Of a stretch of 19,446 nt of DNA, positions 16,401-19,446 are shown piece after piece. Position 1 is the first letter of the stretch. Each line of letters begins with the position of its first letter. Origin of the DNA: Temnopleurus reevesii (lineage: Eukaryota > Echinodermata > Echinoidea > Temnopleuroida > Temnopleuridae). Location: NCBI GenBank assembly GCA_036244855.1, contig BQKZ01006860.1, forward strand, positions 12,848 through 32,293, in the 5' to 3' direction. Made by a program: the position numbers and the translations under genes. The notes below the pieces were generated by a model. It saw only the letters and a program-made list of their open reading frames with translations, searched no databases and was not told the DNA's origin.

Positions 16401-18840
16401 GTTCAATGCTTTCACATCATGAGATAACTAATCAACTCTCTTCAATTATTCTTCACCACAATGAACTGCTTTCAATCCGTTCACCGTTGGGGGGGGGGGG
16501 GGCTTTGGGGGCCAAATTTGCCCTGAAAGTGGTGCTAAAGTGCTTGCTTGCTTGTCAATCCAGCTCAGCTCCCCGGGGACGCTAAATTTGAGCTCAGTCC
16601 CACTGGTATCAAGATCCTGGGTGCGCGCATGCAATCTATAAAGCAAATTTTGTCAATCTTTGAATTTAATATTCAATGTTGGTGCCTGTGCAATAATTCA
16701 TGAATGGATCATAAAAGTCATACAGTATGTTGACCAATTCTTGCAGCAAATATTTATCATTCTGATTGTGAACATTTGTTAGCATACATGTAGACATTAG
16801 AATGACCAGTTTAGAGTTTATATTGAAATTTAATCATGTTTTTGTGACTATATCAATTCACCCTTTTCATTGTACATTGAATGGCCCATTCATAGAAGGT
16901 AAGATCAACTATTGTATGGTATTGTACAGTCATGTTATCGTTGTGTACATATCTTCATCCCATTATTTTCATCCTTTTTTTACATATTGGTTGGTTATGA
17001 CTTCAATGGTTTTGGTACATGTATATATATTTGTGGTTGTGATTTGATCATTGTTGTACATATATTATTTGTTGGAGGTCAAATTTTGTGAATTCACCTC
17101 GTAATATAGAGAAGTCTGTTGAATGTGTAATTCTAGAAACTGTTAATGTGGTGTTATTTATTTGAATTATGTATTAGTTGAAATCATTAGATGGTTTACA
17201 CATTAGCATGAATATAAATATACAAAGAAAAATGAAGAGAAAATTTAAAGTTAAAGAGATTTTTCATTAGTCAATGAGCAAACTACCTGTGATCATGAAA
17301 TATATGCAAGGTTTTTTGCAACTTTTCAGTAGCATTTGGCCAATTGAAATGTACAGAACTGTATAAGCACCAGCATCCAGACACTGGTACAGATACGGAA
17401 TGCAAAACACTGACGGGAAAGTAGCTCATCGTATGCACTTTTATCTATGCATGTGTATGCCTATCCAGCACTTTTTGTTACTTTTCATGAATTATATGAC
17501 TGTAAAATACCAAAAGGTATCAAATGTAGTTTTAGATATCACAATTATTTTGTTGGTACATAAGATTCATATGATTTTACTTTCAATTAATTAACTATTT
17601 ATCAAATGGTATATCCTTCCTACCCTTTGTCTCTGTTTGTCTCCCCATTCTGTCTACATACACCTCCAAACTTGTCATATTGTTTTCTTTCATCCCCTTT
17701 CCTATTAAAAATTACTGACAGATACATTGAAGAGAAGTCAAGTTGAACATATAAATAATTGGAGAACAATATTACAGTCTCACGATATATTTCCATTCAG
17801 TAGATTTATGGAGACCCTCAGCTGTTCTCTCTGAACGTATACCCTTGCAAAGCACGTAGGGATTTCTTAAAGCGATAGACCAGTTTTGGGAGGAGGGCGC
17901 TTCAGATATTTAACTAGTTTGCGAGCTGCAGTAAAATTATTACCATAGTGCAGTTTTTCAATAGTAAATTAGAGCATGTTCATAGTTTGTTTGAATGAAA
18001 TCAACCTAGAAATGGTTTAATTATCGCAAAATAAAAGAACATGCTGCGGTCGTACTTCCTCACAGAACATGCTTCACGTACAAAATGAACGCCAACTCAC
18101 ACACCGCAGACAATACCACCGATCGCACCGCCCATTTCAGGCCGACGCTCCCCCATGCTAAAGCACTTAGCACACCTTAGGAACAATGGCTGATTGACCT
18201 GTTCGACGTAAAATACACAGAGTACGAGCAAAAATGTACTCCTAATATCCTACATAGATATATGTAGGCATGTAAAGCAACTTGTGAATACATCTGCATC
18301 CCGGTCATTACGAATCTATACCTTTAATATGGATTTTCAGTGCATCATCCTATACTGTGAGCAAAAGTATAGGACTTTGACAAAGTAAACAGCTTCACTA
18401 ATGATAAAAGAAAAGAGCATCACTTAACAGATGCGACACCTGTTTGATATTTTATCACAAAATAAGAGGGAAAGAATTTACTTTTGTGTGCATCTACATG
18501 TATCTATTGCAGTTGCTTCAATGGAAGTTTTTTTTTTTTTTTTGTCCAAATCCTGTAGGCTCACAGTGCTTATTTTGAAGCATTAAAATTCAGACGCTTA
18601 GATTTTTATAACTTTATCAATCAATTCATCAAGGTTATAAACTTCAAGTTGACTCTTCCATTTTCCCATTTTTCTTTGAACTCCAGCTTGAAAGCCTCGT
18701 ATGACAGCCAACCAGGCCATTGGATGGGCCAACCAGACCTCTACTCACTAAGTGACCTTCTAAACGTCCGCAGCGGGGAGATGGAGAAAGCTTTGTCCCA
18801 ACTCGTCCTTGATGGCGTGACGCATGTTAGCCAATGTCAG
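1316..18840 (+). CDS. RUBCN: Rubicon orthologue, partial gene (13 exons seen; both ends outside the window)
   Basis: Joining exons 1728-1834 (or its twin 1316-1422), 2765-3929, 4784-4893, 5315-5519, 7356-7412, 9051-9170, 9741-9934, 11398-11466, 12548-12621, 13303-13367, 14141-14379, 15602-15663 and 18687-18840 gives one open frame with matching phases at every junction. The order of conserved blocks is that of vertebrate Rubicon (about 970 residues): end of the RUN domain, long Ser-rich region, a SxQDF block, the ENAHF block and basic coiled coil, the [11 protein letters not shown] block, the [14 protein letters not shown] block, then the Cys-rich RH domain. The RUN remnant separates it from the related Pacer, which lacks that domain. 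Rubicon is known to bind the UVRAG-Beclin 1-VPS34 complex and Rab7 on late endosomes, to restrain autophagosome maturation and to support LC3-associated phagocytosis. Missing here are the start codon and most of RUN upstream, and the last RH cysteines and stop downstream. Identification is firm; species and function in this organism are inferred. Confidence 0.93.
1503..1503. other. Ambiguous base (n) at a repeat junction
   Basis: The only ambiguous base I noticed in the window. Left of it the sequence equals 1728-1914 (exon copy B and its intron start). Right of it begins the 3' part of an interspersed repeat also found at 8100-8252. Its position exactly at the break in identity suggests a consensus conflict or mis-join. 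Confidence 0.9.
1504..1646 (+). mobile_element. 3' fragment of the TTATGCCTCCG-end repeat family
   Basis: This stretch matches 8108-8252 closely by eye: the shared order is a GTCAAAGGTGGCAGTG-like start, AATTTGTAAAATG, CATGGAA.AAGCC.TACATAT, GGCGGAGGCATAAATTTTGACC, a GACCGTGCGCGGTC palindrome and a CTAGTTT end. Only the right end of the element is present. It separates exon copies A and B. Confidence 0.75.
1728..1834 (+). CDS. RUBCN: Rubicon RUN-end exon, copy B (intact)
   Basis: It has a TTTCCTTCCAG acceptor and a GTAAAA donor, with the same coding sequence as copy A and the same phases (starts with two bases of a split codon, ends in phase 0, matching the phase-0 start of 2765). It encodes the last helix of the RUN domain, including the VEQNN and RLLAQ motifs shared with vertebrate Rubicon. 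The polypyrimidine tract here is slightly better than that of copy A, and copy B lies closest to the next exon, so it is the better default choice. It heads the run of decayed copies C-E that follows. Confidence 0.7.
1863..1956 (+). pseudogene. Decayed RUN-end exon copy C
   Basis: This is similar to the last three quarters of exon copy B: TGCCTTAGA, then GAGCAGAACAATG, CGCCTTCTAGCTCAGGTCAA, and a donor-like CTAGTAAAAA. In the exon frame the CAA codon of copy B has become TAA, and the first part of the exon (the DDAFLCS codons) and the acceptor are missing. The similarity continues into intron sequence, so DNA was copied, not RNA. Confidence 0.8.
1988..2080 (+). pseudogene. Decayed RUN-end exon copy D
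   Basis: Third downstream unit, starting at CTAGCATTC 125 bases after the start of copy C. It retains CTTAGACATTTGACCTCAAG and the CCGCCTTCTCGCTC part, ending AATCTGGTAAAAAAG. The exon frame is broken by a TGA where copy B has TTA. It lacks the same 5' part of the exon as copies C and E. Confidence 0.8.
2121..2212 (+). pseudogene. Decayed RUN-end exon copy E
   Basis: Fourth downstream unit, starting at CTAGCACTCC 133 bases after copy D. It keeps the exon frame longer than C or D, but the codon for the Gln of VEQNN is now TAG. The donor reads GGTATAAAA. It is the last recognisable unit; similarity fades after about 2240. Confidence 0.8.
2241..2764. other. Intron before the large exon
   Basis: No gene, RNA or recognisable mobile element is seen. 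A T-rich run at about 2706-2732 followed by TTTCAAATCTCCCATCATTTCCC forms the polypyrimidine tract for the acceptor at 2763-2764 (or the alternative six bases later, which is in the same frame). Confidence 0.5.
2765..3929 (+). CDS. RUBCN: Rubicon large Ser-rich central exon
   Basis: One exon of 388 codons plus one base, open throughout from an acceptor CCCAAG/CTCCAG (2771 is an equally good in-frame start) to the donor G/GTAAGT at 3930. The product is rich in Ser, Arg, Asp and Glu and low in predicted structure. Near the start [10 protein letters not shown] resembles the SPLLVTKSQSL segment that follows RUN in vertebrates. Late in the exon LLRRSSEEI and HARSMSDQ resemble the human RRSSFSEG and RSHSDTS basic-Ser motifs. 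Several RRxS/RxxS sites could be kinase or 14-3-3 sites (inference). It starts in phase 0 and ends with one base of a split Asp codon. The terminal TAAGTGCAGAG... translation to a stop at 3949 is read-through past the donor and is not coding. Confidence 0.85.
4317..4390 (-). mobile_element. SINE fragment (tail and body only), copy 2
   Basis: An (ATA)n run is followed by TTGTATAGCGCACAGGTCCACC and GGTGCTCATGGCGCTTT. This parallels the SINE at 10021-10300 (ATAATA tail, ATATCGCGCACGTATCCACT, GTGCTCAAGGCGCTTT). Reading on the minus strand the element is 5'-truncated, with no tRNA-like head, as expected of incomplete retrotransposition. Confidence 0.7.
4391..4783. other. Intron remainder before the SxQDF exon
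   Basis: No coding or RNA feature is supported between the SINE fragment and the acceptor CTATAG at 4781-4783. Nor is one seen between the donor at 3930 and the SINE fragment at 4317. Confidence 0.5.
4784..4893 (+). CDS. RUBCN: Rubicon exon with the SxQDF conserved block
   Basis: Acceptor TCTATAG, donor AAG/GTATGT. The first two bases complete a Asp codon begun at 3929; the exon ends in phase 0. It encodes [17 protein letters not shown] followed by ATCPEVDK, matching human RRPSEGQSLISYLSEQDF and its EK end. This is the start of the central conserved block that leads into the Beclin 1/VPS34-interacting region described for vertebrate Rubicon. Confidence 0.9.
5131..5160 (+). pseudogene. Decayed start of the ENAHF exon, relic 1
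   Basis: ACCAG followed by GGAAATGCTCACTTCACCAT translates as GNAHFTI in the frame where the real exon at 5315 gives ENAHFCI. The similarity covers only the acceptor and about ten codons, then meets a TAA. Short, but supported by relic 2 just downstream and by shared upstream intron sequence. Confidence 0.55.
5165..5225 (+). pseudogene. Decayed start of the ENAHF exon, relic 2
   Basis: CAAATCAG then GAGAATGCCAATTTCTGTAC and CTCTGAAGTGATTA closely follows the true acceptor and exon start (CAAATCAG, GAAAATGCCCATTTCTGCAT, CTCTGAAGCGATCA). It translates as [11 protein letters not shown] and runs into TAG after fifteen codons, with no donor. Spacing to the true exon is 136 bases. Confidence 0.8.
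5315..5519 (+). CDS. RUBCN: Rubicon ENAHF / basic coiled-coil exon
   Basis: Acceptor CCAAATCAG, donor CATG/GTGAGT. It starts in phase 0 and ends with one base of a split Glu codon. It encodes [20 protein letters not shown], an acidic stretch ([13 protein letters not shown]) and a strongly basic heptad-like helix, [16 protein letters not shown]. Human Rubicon has [20 protein letters not shown], then an acidic run and LKQKIRLRRQQ. This is the coiled-coil region assigned to Beclin 1/UVRAG complex binding in vertebrates. Two decayed partial copies of its first codons lie upstream in the intron. Confidence 0.93.
5520..6880. other. Intron, nothing recognised
   Basis: AT-rich intron sequence with no ORF showing family similarity, no RNA gene and no repeat matching the other elements in the window. 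Short open frames at 6105-6299 and 6335-6553 lack any recognisable motif or coding character. Confidence 0.5.
6885..7320 (+). repeat. Long polypyrimidine tract (CTT/CCTTCTC-rich)
   Basis: About 430 bases, overwhelmingly C and T, built of irregular TTC, CTCCTT and CTTTTC units with rare purines. It ends about 35 bases upstream of the small exon at 7356. Translations in all + frames are Phe/Leu/Ser/Pro runs and not protein genes. Its position gives that 57-bp exon an unusually long pyrimidine-rich upstream region. Confidence 0.9.
7356..7412 (+). CDS. RUBCN: Rubicon micro-exon (SLSDSG block)
   Basis: A 57-base exon with acceptor CATACAG and donor CTCAG/GTTCGT, phase 1 in and phase 1 out. It encodes (E)[18 protein letters not shown], followed by the split Gly/Ala codon. 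Human Rubicon has SRDSAQLSDSGSADEVDEF here, so SLSDS plus the acidic residues of the next exon correspond. The donor (GTTCGT) is weak and the exon is short and symmetrical in phase, so skipping would keep the frame (inference). Confidence 0.75.
7439..8252 (+). mobile_element. Internally repetitive MITE-like element with TTATGCCTCCG ends
   Basis: The left end TTATGCCTCCG (7439-7449) is the inverse of CGGAGGCATAA near the right end (8204-8214). A perfect hairpin at 7442-7474 (TGCCTCCG/CGGAGGCA and CCACC/GGTGG arms) is followed by a (TCCG)n run at 7491-7524. Three units of 154-162 bases begin at 7530, 7684 and 7846 (CTTGTTACC.. AAGTTCAGAACTGCTGGAC, then TATGTATAAGCATGTGA and GGTCAAAGGTCAC); a fourth degraded unit runs from about 7976. 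The palindrome GACCGTGCACGGTC at 8222-8235 and CTAGTTT close the element. No transposase is encoded, so it is non-autonomous. A 3' fragment of the same family is at 1504-1646. It begins only 25 bases inside the intron. Confidence 0.8.
8254..8465 (+). repeat. Tandem repeat, about 92-bp period, 2.3 units
   Basis: Units begin at 8254, 8345 and 8438 with ATTTGCACTGCAT, AATTGCACTGCAT and AGTTGCAGTGCAC. The first two continue with AAAATTTT/GAAATATT, AATG(C/T)ATTAAAGA and TTATACTACAT(C/G)CAATTTTT. The array directly abuts the end of the mobile element at 8252. Confidence 0.8.
8478..8670. repeat. Inverted-repeat region with (CATGTA)n
   Basis: TGTTTATCTCTA at 8478-8489 is the reverse complement of TAGAGATAAACA at 8587-8598. 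TACATGTTTATGT at 8517-8529 pairs with ACATAAACATGTA at 8638-8650, flanked by partly matching ATCTTC/GAAGAT. The second arm runs into CATGTACATGTACATGTAC at 8645-8663. The two arm pairs interleave. This could be an old fold-back element. Confidence 0.45.
8671..9050. other. Intron remainder before the [11 protein letters not shown] exon
   Basis: AT-rich, no recognised feature apart from the acceptor CTTCTAACAG at 9041-9050. Confidence 0.5.
9051..9170 (+). CDS. RUBCN: Rubicon acidic linker exon
   Basis: Acceptor TTCTAACAG, donor TTCAG/GTGAGT; phase 1 in and phase 1 out. It encodes an acidic start, [20 protein letters not shown], then [19 protein letters not shown]. It corresponds loosely to the human SADEVDEFEIQDADIRR segment, aligned by position and acidity more than by identity. 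Its assignment rests mainly on splice phase and on its place between well-conserved exons. Confidence 0.75.
9171..9740. other. Intron, nothing recognised
   Basis: Intron between the acidic linker and [11 protein letters not shown] exons. No repeat, RNA or coding similarity is seen; open frames at 9319-9535 have no recognisable motif. Confidence 0.5.
9741..9934 (+). CDS. RUBCN: Rubicon [11 protein letters not shown] exon
   Basis: Acceptor TTTTCTTAG, donor CAACAG/GTAGGA; it completes a split Asp codon and ends in phase 0. The variable first half ([19 protein letters not shown]) leads into [17 protein letters not shown], then [18 protein letters not shown]. Human Rubicon has SAEAVAMGLLKQFEGMQ, then [18 protein letters not shown]. 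This is one of the most conserved linear motifs of the family outside RUN and RH. The donor is followed within 21 bases by a MITE left end. Confidence 0.95.
9955..10317. mobile_element. TTAA-flanked MITE interrupted by a SINE
   Basis: The left end TTAATCCATTGACTAC (9955-9970) is the inverse of the right end of the sister copy, TAGTCAATGGGTTAA (10406-10420); the right end here is the degraded TAGTCATTGTGTTAG (10303-10317). The internal ACTTTGTACAGGACTACC is shared with the copy at 10360. The 6-base CCAGTA at 10015-10020 recurs at 10299-10304 on the other side of the SINE, as expected of a target-site duplication, so the MITE was there first. TTAA ends followed by CC(C) are typical of piggyBac-type elements (inference). 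Confidence 0.75.
10021..10300 (-). mobile_element. tRNA-Lys-like SINE, full-length copy
   Basis: Read on the minus strand it starts with a tRNA-like head at 10300-10231: GGGAGCG acceptor arm, A-box-like TGGTGTAGTGG, an anticodon arm containing CCTCTTAACTAGAGG (CTT in the anticodon position, as in tRNA-Lys) and the B box GGTTCGAATC, closing with CTCTCCC. A body follows with the CACACTATGGG/GTTGAGTGCAGC and GCGCTTTGCAT segments, and the element ends in an (ATT/TTA)n tail at 10041-10021. It is flanked by CCAGTA repeats. Internal promoter boxes would be for RNA polymerase III. It is not a functional tRNA: the stems are imperfect. Confidence 0.85.
10360..10420. mobile_element. Short TTAA-flanked MITE (61 bp)
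   Basis: TTAACCAATTGACTA and TAGTCAATGGGTTAA form terminal inverted repeats around AGAAACTTTGTACAGGACTA and CCTGGTTCCAG. The interior equals that of the larger copy at 9955-10317, and GACTACCTGGTTCCAGTAGTC is itself a near palindrome. It lies 43 bases after the larger copy. Confidence 0.75.
10421..11089. other. Intron, nothing recognised
   Basis: AT-rich intron sequence without recognisable exons or repeats beyond a few ACATGTA motifs. Confidence 0.5.
11092..11269. mobile_element. 178-bp MITE with CAGTCAAACCTG ends and TA duplication
   Basis: The terminal repeats CAGTCAAACCTG (11092-11103) and CAGGTTTGACTG (11258-11269) are perfect inverses and are flanked by TA on both sides (11090-11091, 11270-11271). 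The interior carries AGACCACC/GACCACC repeats at several points (about 11111, 11127, 11143, 11200). CAGT ends with a TA target are typical of pogo/Tigger-type members of the Tc1-mariner superfamily; no transposase is present. Confidence 0.85.
11398..11466 (+). CDS. RUBCN: Rubicon PISPDDG exon
   Basis: A 23-codon exon with acceptor CTCTTTCAG and donor AAAAAT/GTGAGT; phase 0 on both sides, so symmetrical. It encodes [20 protein letters not shown] followed by YKN. Human Rubicon has [20 protein letters not shown] followed by YK. The ATG that opens a longer reading frame at 11401 is internal to the exon and not a start. Confidence 0.93.
11467..12547. other. Intron, nothing recognised
   Basis: About 1.1 kb of AT-rich intron. 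Reading frames at 11401-11730 (past the donor), 11863-12075 and 11958-12191 show no family similarity. No repeat shared with the rest of the window is seen. Confidence 0.5.
12548..12621 (+). CDS. RUBCN: Rubicon [14 protein letters not shown] exon
   Basis: Acceptor CTACATGTAG, donor CCAAA/GTATGT; it starts in phase 0 and ends with two bases of a split Lys codon. It encodes [20 protein letters not shown] followed by HPPP, against human [20 protein letters not shown]. This block immediately precedes the RH domain. The acceptor has a poor pyrimidine tract (TTTATTTACCTACATGTAG), but the protein match is unambiguous. Confidence 0.95.
12622..13302. other. Intron, nothing recognised
   Basis: AT-rich intron. 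The antisense open frame at 12975-13424 (149 codons) runs across the exon at 13303-13367 and shows no recognisable domain. Confidence 0.5.
13303..13367 (+). CDS. RUBCN: Rubicon RH-domain exon, first zinc knuckle (CAGC)
   Basis: Acceptor GTCCATACAG, donor GAGAG/GTAAGA; it completes a split Lys codon and ends with one base of a Gly codon. It encodes [20 protein letters not shown], against human AVAKQNYRCAGCGIRT. The CxxC pair is the first pair of zinc ligands of the RH domain, the cysteine-rich module shared by Rubicon, Pacer and PLEKHM1 that binds Rab7. Confidence 0.95.
13565..13712 (-). mobile_element. tRNA-Lys-like SINE, degraded copy 3
   Basis: GCTACCCATTCAAACACCTG, GGTTGAGTGCAGCACA, GGAAGGAATTTACCGTG and GGGATTCAAACTCACA parallel the full SINE at 10141-10300. 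On the minus strand the B box is reduced to GTTTGAATCC and the anticodon region to TCTCAACTAGAGATG. The (ATT)n tail half is not recognisable. Confidence 0.75.
13945..14060 (+). pseudogene. Decayed copy of the RH exon 14141-14379
   Basis: CTTCATCCCATCAGGGATCC then TAAAGCGGTTGTGCTAC and TGTGAGTACTTCAGCAAG parallels the true acceptor and exon start (CTTCGTCTCACCAGGTTTCC, TAAAGCGTTTGCGATAC, TGTGAGTACCTTGGCAAG). It then jumps to GTGATCCGGTCTTCAATGTA, AACATCAACCCAATCCTCTA and CAGGAAAGTTAG, matching the exon's end. About 150 bases of the exon's middle are missing, a short insertion breaks the frame, and stops follow. It lies 200 bases upstream of the real exon. Confidence 0.85.
14141..14379 (+). CDS. 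RUBCN: Rubicon RH-domain core exon (CxxCCH cluster)
   Basis: Acceptor CGTCTCACCAG, donor GTCAAG/GTAGGA; it completes a Gly codon and ends in phase 0. It encodes [19 protein letters not shown], then [27 protein letters not shown] and [14 protein letters not shown]. Human Rubicon has [39 protein letters not shown] and FNVQDINSALYRKV. The conserved Cys of RYC and the CQCCH cluster provide zinc ligands that join those of the previous exon. The extremely high conservation matches a structural role in Rab7 binding. A shrunken duplicate lies just upstream. Confidence 0.97.
14423..15190. mobile_element. TTAA-flanked MITE, about 770 bp (piggyBac-like ends)
   Basis: The ends read TTAACCCTAATATAGCC (14423 on) and CTTTTTAGGGTTAA (to 15190), inverted and both with TTAA. 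Both ends also carry the small hairpin GGGGTTGATTCAACCC (14467-14482 and 15145-15160). The interior is AT-rich, with GATCGCGCGATCG and CGCGAAAAT motifs near the left end, CGCG-rich patches near the right and a C-run of about 19 at 15156-15174. There is no transposase ORF. A second copy of the left end starts at 19333. Confidence 0.85.
15248..15430 (+). pseudogene. Relic of a retroelement C-terminus, probably Penelope-like (GIY-YIG end)
   Basis: An open frame contains [20 protein letters not shown], then KIKPTMKRD and LSPVYRSVL. This resembles the VLDxExxWxKRxIKEAIxI...KPTLNxD...LPxIY segment that ends GIY-YIG-bearing retroelement proteins of Penelope-like elements, common in aquatic animals. 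Only this tail is present; reverse transcriptase and GIY-YIG motifs upstream are absent, the next sequence on the left being the MITE that ends at 15190. Recognition is from family knowledge by eye, so moderate confidence. Confidence 0.5.
15602..15663 (+). CDS. RUBCN: Rubicon RH-domain exon (LKTCRLCE helix)
   Basis: A 62-base exon with acceptor TTTTCCTTCAG and donor GAAAG/GTAATG; it starts in phase 0 and ends with two bases of a Ser codon. It encodes [20 protein letters not shown], against human [21 protein letters not shown]. The helix is conserved in the RH domain. A long hairpin begins about 11 bases inside the following intron. Confidence 0.93.
15675..15804. repeat. Long imperfect hairpin (about 130 bp) just after the donor
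   Basis: The centre is ACTGGCATAG-CA-CTATGCCAGT (15727-15748), a perfect 10-bp stem with a 2-base loop. Further out TTGAAATTATGGATT (15704-15718) pairs with AATCTATAATTTCAA (15757-15771) with one mismatch, and TACCATGCAC (15681-15690) with GTGCATGGTA (15789-15798) perfectly. The arms are separated by imperfect internal loops. It could be a fold-back MITE or a transcribed hairpin. Confidence 0.7.
15803..15946 (-). pseudogene. Antisense ORF, possible N-terminal fragment of a Crypton/DUF3504-like protein
   Basis: On the minus strand an ATG at 15946 in good Kozak context (ACAATGG) opens 47 codons: [18 protein letters not shown], an acidic DDDDLEDFV, then DSENTRK and a stop. The spacing of DDLxxFV, D-S-x-N-T-R/K-K resembles the start of DUF3504/ZMYM2-like proteins derived from Crypton tyrosine recombinases. 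A GTAGGA lies in frame near its end and could be a donor. No downstream catalytic part is seen, so it is a fragment or an isolated first exon. The composition is richer in G+C than its surroundings. Confidence 0.3.
16137..16440. other. Intron, nothing recognised
   Basis: AT-rich; contains a short TATATA stretch and a local direct repeat AGACACAGATATAGACACAG at 16191-16210. No coding evidence. Confidence 0.5.
16450..16640. repeat. GC-rich island with a G-run, unclassified
   Basis: It includes a run of about 13 Gs at 16490-16502 followed by CTTTGGGGG, then GCTTGCTTGCTTG, CCCCGGGG and GTGCGCGCATGC. It stands out from AT-rich intron on both sides and is probably an interspersed repeat fragment. 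The antisense open frame across it has no recognised domain. Confidence 0.4.
16641..17860. other. Intron, nothing recognised
   Basis: Over 1.2 kb of AT-rich intron. Open frames at 16802-17047 and 17400-17594 have no motif and no splice-consistent similarity to Rubicon. Confidence 0.5.
17867..18327. mobile_element. Possible TTAA-flanked MITE
   Basis: The left end TTAAAGCGATAGACC (17867-17881) and the inverse of the right end (TCTATACCTTTAA, 18315-18327) agree at 11 of 13 positions, with TTAA at both extremes. The enclosed 460 bases are richer in G+C than the flanks, with a CGCACCGCCC/GACGCTCCCCC patch near 18125-18155. The boundaries are weaker than for the other TTAA elements here. Confidence 0.4.
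18687..18840 (+). CDS. RUBCN: Rubicon RH-domain exon (PGH...LYSLSDL)
   Basis: Acceptor GAACTCCAG, donor TGTCAG/GTAGGA; it completes a split Ser codon and ends in phase 0. It encodes [37 protein letters not shown] and [12 protein letters not shown]. Human Rubicon has [21 protein letters not shown] and GATHVERCMLCQ. The Cys of SQCQ is the start of the next zinc cluster (CxLCQxKGF), whose remaining ligands lie in exons beyond the window. A decayed copy follows in the next intron. Confidence 0.93.
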
Positions 18841-19020
18841 GTAGGAGAAATACACATTTAATAAACTCTTAAGGGGTGTTGTTCAAAATCAACTGCTAAT
18901 TGCAATGCGTATTTTCATTTGCACATGGTATGCACATTTTACAAGAAATGCATGAAACAGTGATTTTGATTGGCACGTTGCGATCAATTGCAACTTTTGG
19001 ACAACATCCCTAAAACACTC
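18841..19020. other. Intron between the last exon and its relic
   Basis: No feature is recognised. GGTAGGAGAAATACACATTTA directly after the exon is the intron part copied in the relic downstream. Confidence 0.5.
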
Positions 19021-19135
19021 GATGAGTCAGTCCGATCTCTACCCATGAAGTGACCTTCTGAACGTCCGCAACAGAGAGATGGAAAAGGCTTTGACGTATG
19101 TTAGCCCATGCCAGGTAGAATTAATACACCTTTAA
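19021..19135 (+). pseudogene. Decayed copy of the exon 18687-18840
   Basis: GATGAGTCAGTCCGATCTCT, then AAGTGACCTTCTGAACGTCC, GCAACAGAGAGATGGAAAAG and GCTTTGACGTATGTTAGCCC parallels the true exon from GATGGGCCAACCAGACCTCT onward. Roughly 22 bases (the SQLVLDG codons) are deleted after GCTTTG, breaking the frame. It ends CCAGGTAGAATTAATACACCTTTA, matching the real exon's donor and following intron. The first third of the exon and the acceptor are missing. Confidence 0.88.
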
Positions 19136-19332
19136 TCTCTTTTAATCTCTCCGTAGTTTTGTCTGACCATTATCAGTGGGGATCTGCCCATAAAGTTCTC
19201 CAAATAGCATTTGCATTACAGGTGTACACCAAAACACCTAATTTTACAGCCTCTCCCTCTCTCTCTCTATCTTAACCAGGTACATGTACAGTCTTGTCAT
19301 GAACATCAAATCAGGAACATCAGCTTTTATTT

Positions 19333-19446
19333 AACCCTAACTAGGCCGGGCTATTTTGGGAGTTCTCATAGCCGGGGGGGGGCCTCCCAGGCCCCCCCTT
19401 CTGTTCTCGGCCGTCGATCGCGCTATCGCCGCGAAAATTTGCACGC
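19333..19446 (+). mobile_element. Left end of a second TTAACCCTAA MITE (cut by the window end)
   Basis: TTAACCCTAACTAGGCCGGG, CTATTTTGGG, ATAGCCGGGGGGGGG and GGCCGTCGATCGCGCTATCG then CCGCGAAAATTTGCAC match the left end of the element at 14423 in order and spacing. The middle differs: GGCCTCCCAGGCCCCCC replaces the GGGGTTGATTCAACCC hairpin, with the same fold-back logic. The right end lies outside the window. Confidence 0.8.

Noticed and set aside
16446..16646. Antisense ORF with a PPKPPPPP stretch
   Set aside because: The Pro run is the translation of a G homopolymer in a GC-rich repeat-like island.

Overview
The window is eukaryotic nuclear DNA: AT-rich, with GT-AG introns, dense simple repeats and many short transposon-like insertions. 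It carries one recognisable host gene on the + strand, the middle and most of the 3' part of an invertebrate Rubicon orthologue (RUBCN, the RUN-domain, cysteine-rich regulator of autophagy). Thirteen coding exons can be joined with consistent splice phases (873 complete codons plus one split codon). They run from the end of the RUN domain to the first half of the Rubicon-homology (RH) domain. The start codon and most of the RUN domain lie upstream of the window, and the last RH exons (second zinc cluster, Rab7-binding end) lie downstream. Repeat content and gene structure suggest a marine invertebrate, perhaps an echinoderm such as a sea urchin, but that is inference only.

Layout: 1-1315 is intron with a TTC-rich tract. 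1316-2215 is an array of five full or partial copies of the RUN-end exon; two are intact and identical, three are decayed. 2765-3929 is one large Ser-rich exon. Exons at 4784-4893 and 5315-5519 carry the conserved central motif and coiled coil; two decayed partial copies lie just upstream of the second. Small exons at 7356-7412 and 9051-9170 are separated by an internally repetitive mobile element and a 92-bp tandem repeat. 9741-9934, 11398-11466 and 12548-12621 encode the conserved linker into the RH domain; their introns hold a SINE nested in a TTAA-flanked MITE and a TA-flanked MITE. 13303-13367 and 14141-14379 encode the first RH zinc-binding region, with a decayed copy of the second exon just upstream. 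15602-15663 and 18687-18840 continue the RH domain, and a decayed copy of the last exon follows at 19021-19135.

The strongest observation is that four different exons of this gene are each accompanied, within a few hundred bases, by decayed partial copies in an adjoining intron. This suggests repeated local tandem duplication of exon-intron segments. The two intact copies of the RUN-end exon are phase-incompatible in series, so they are either mutually exclusive exons or an assembly/haplotype artefact; the only ambiguous base (1503) sits exactly where their identity ends. Other points of note are MITE-like elements with TTAA at both ends (piggyBac-like), three copies of a tRNA-Lys-like SINE, a probable Penelope-like element relic, a roughly 130-bp hairpin just inside an intron, and a short antisense ORF resembling the N-terminus of Crypton/DUF3504-type proteins.
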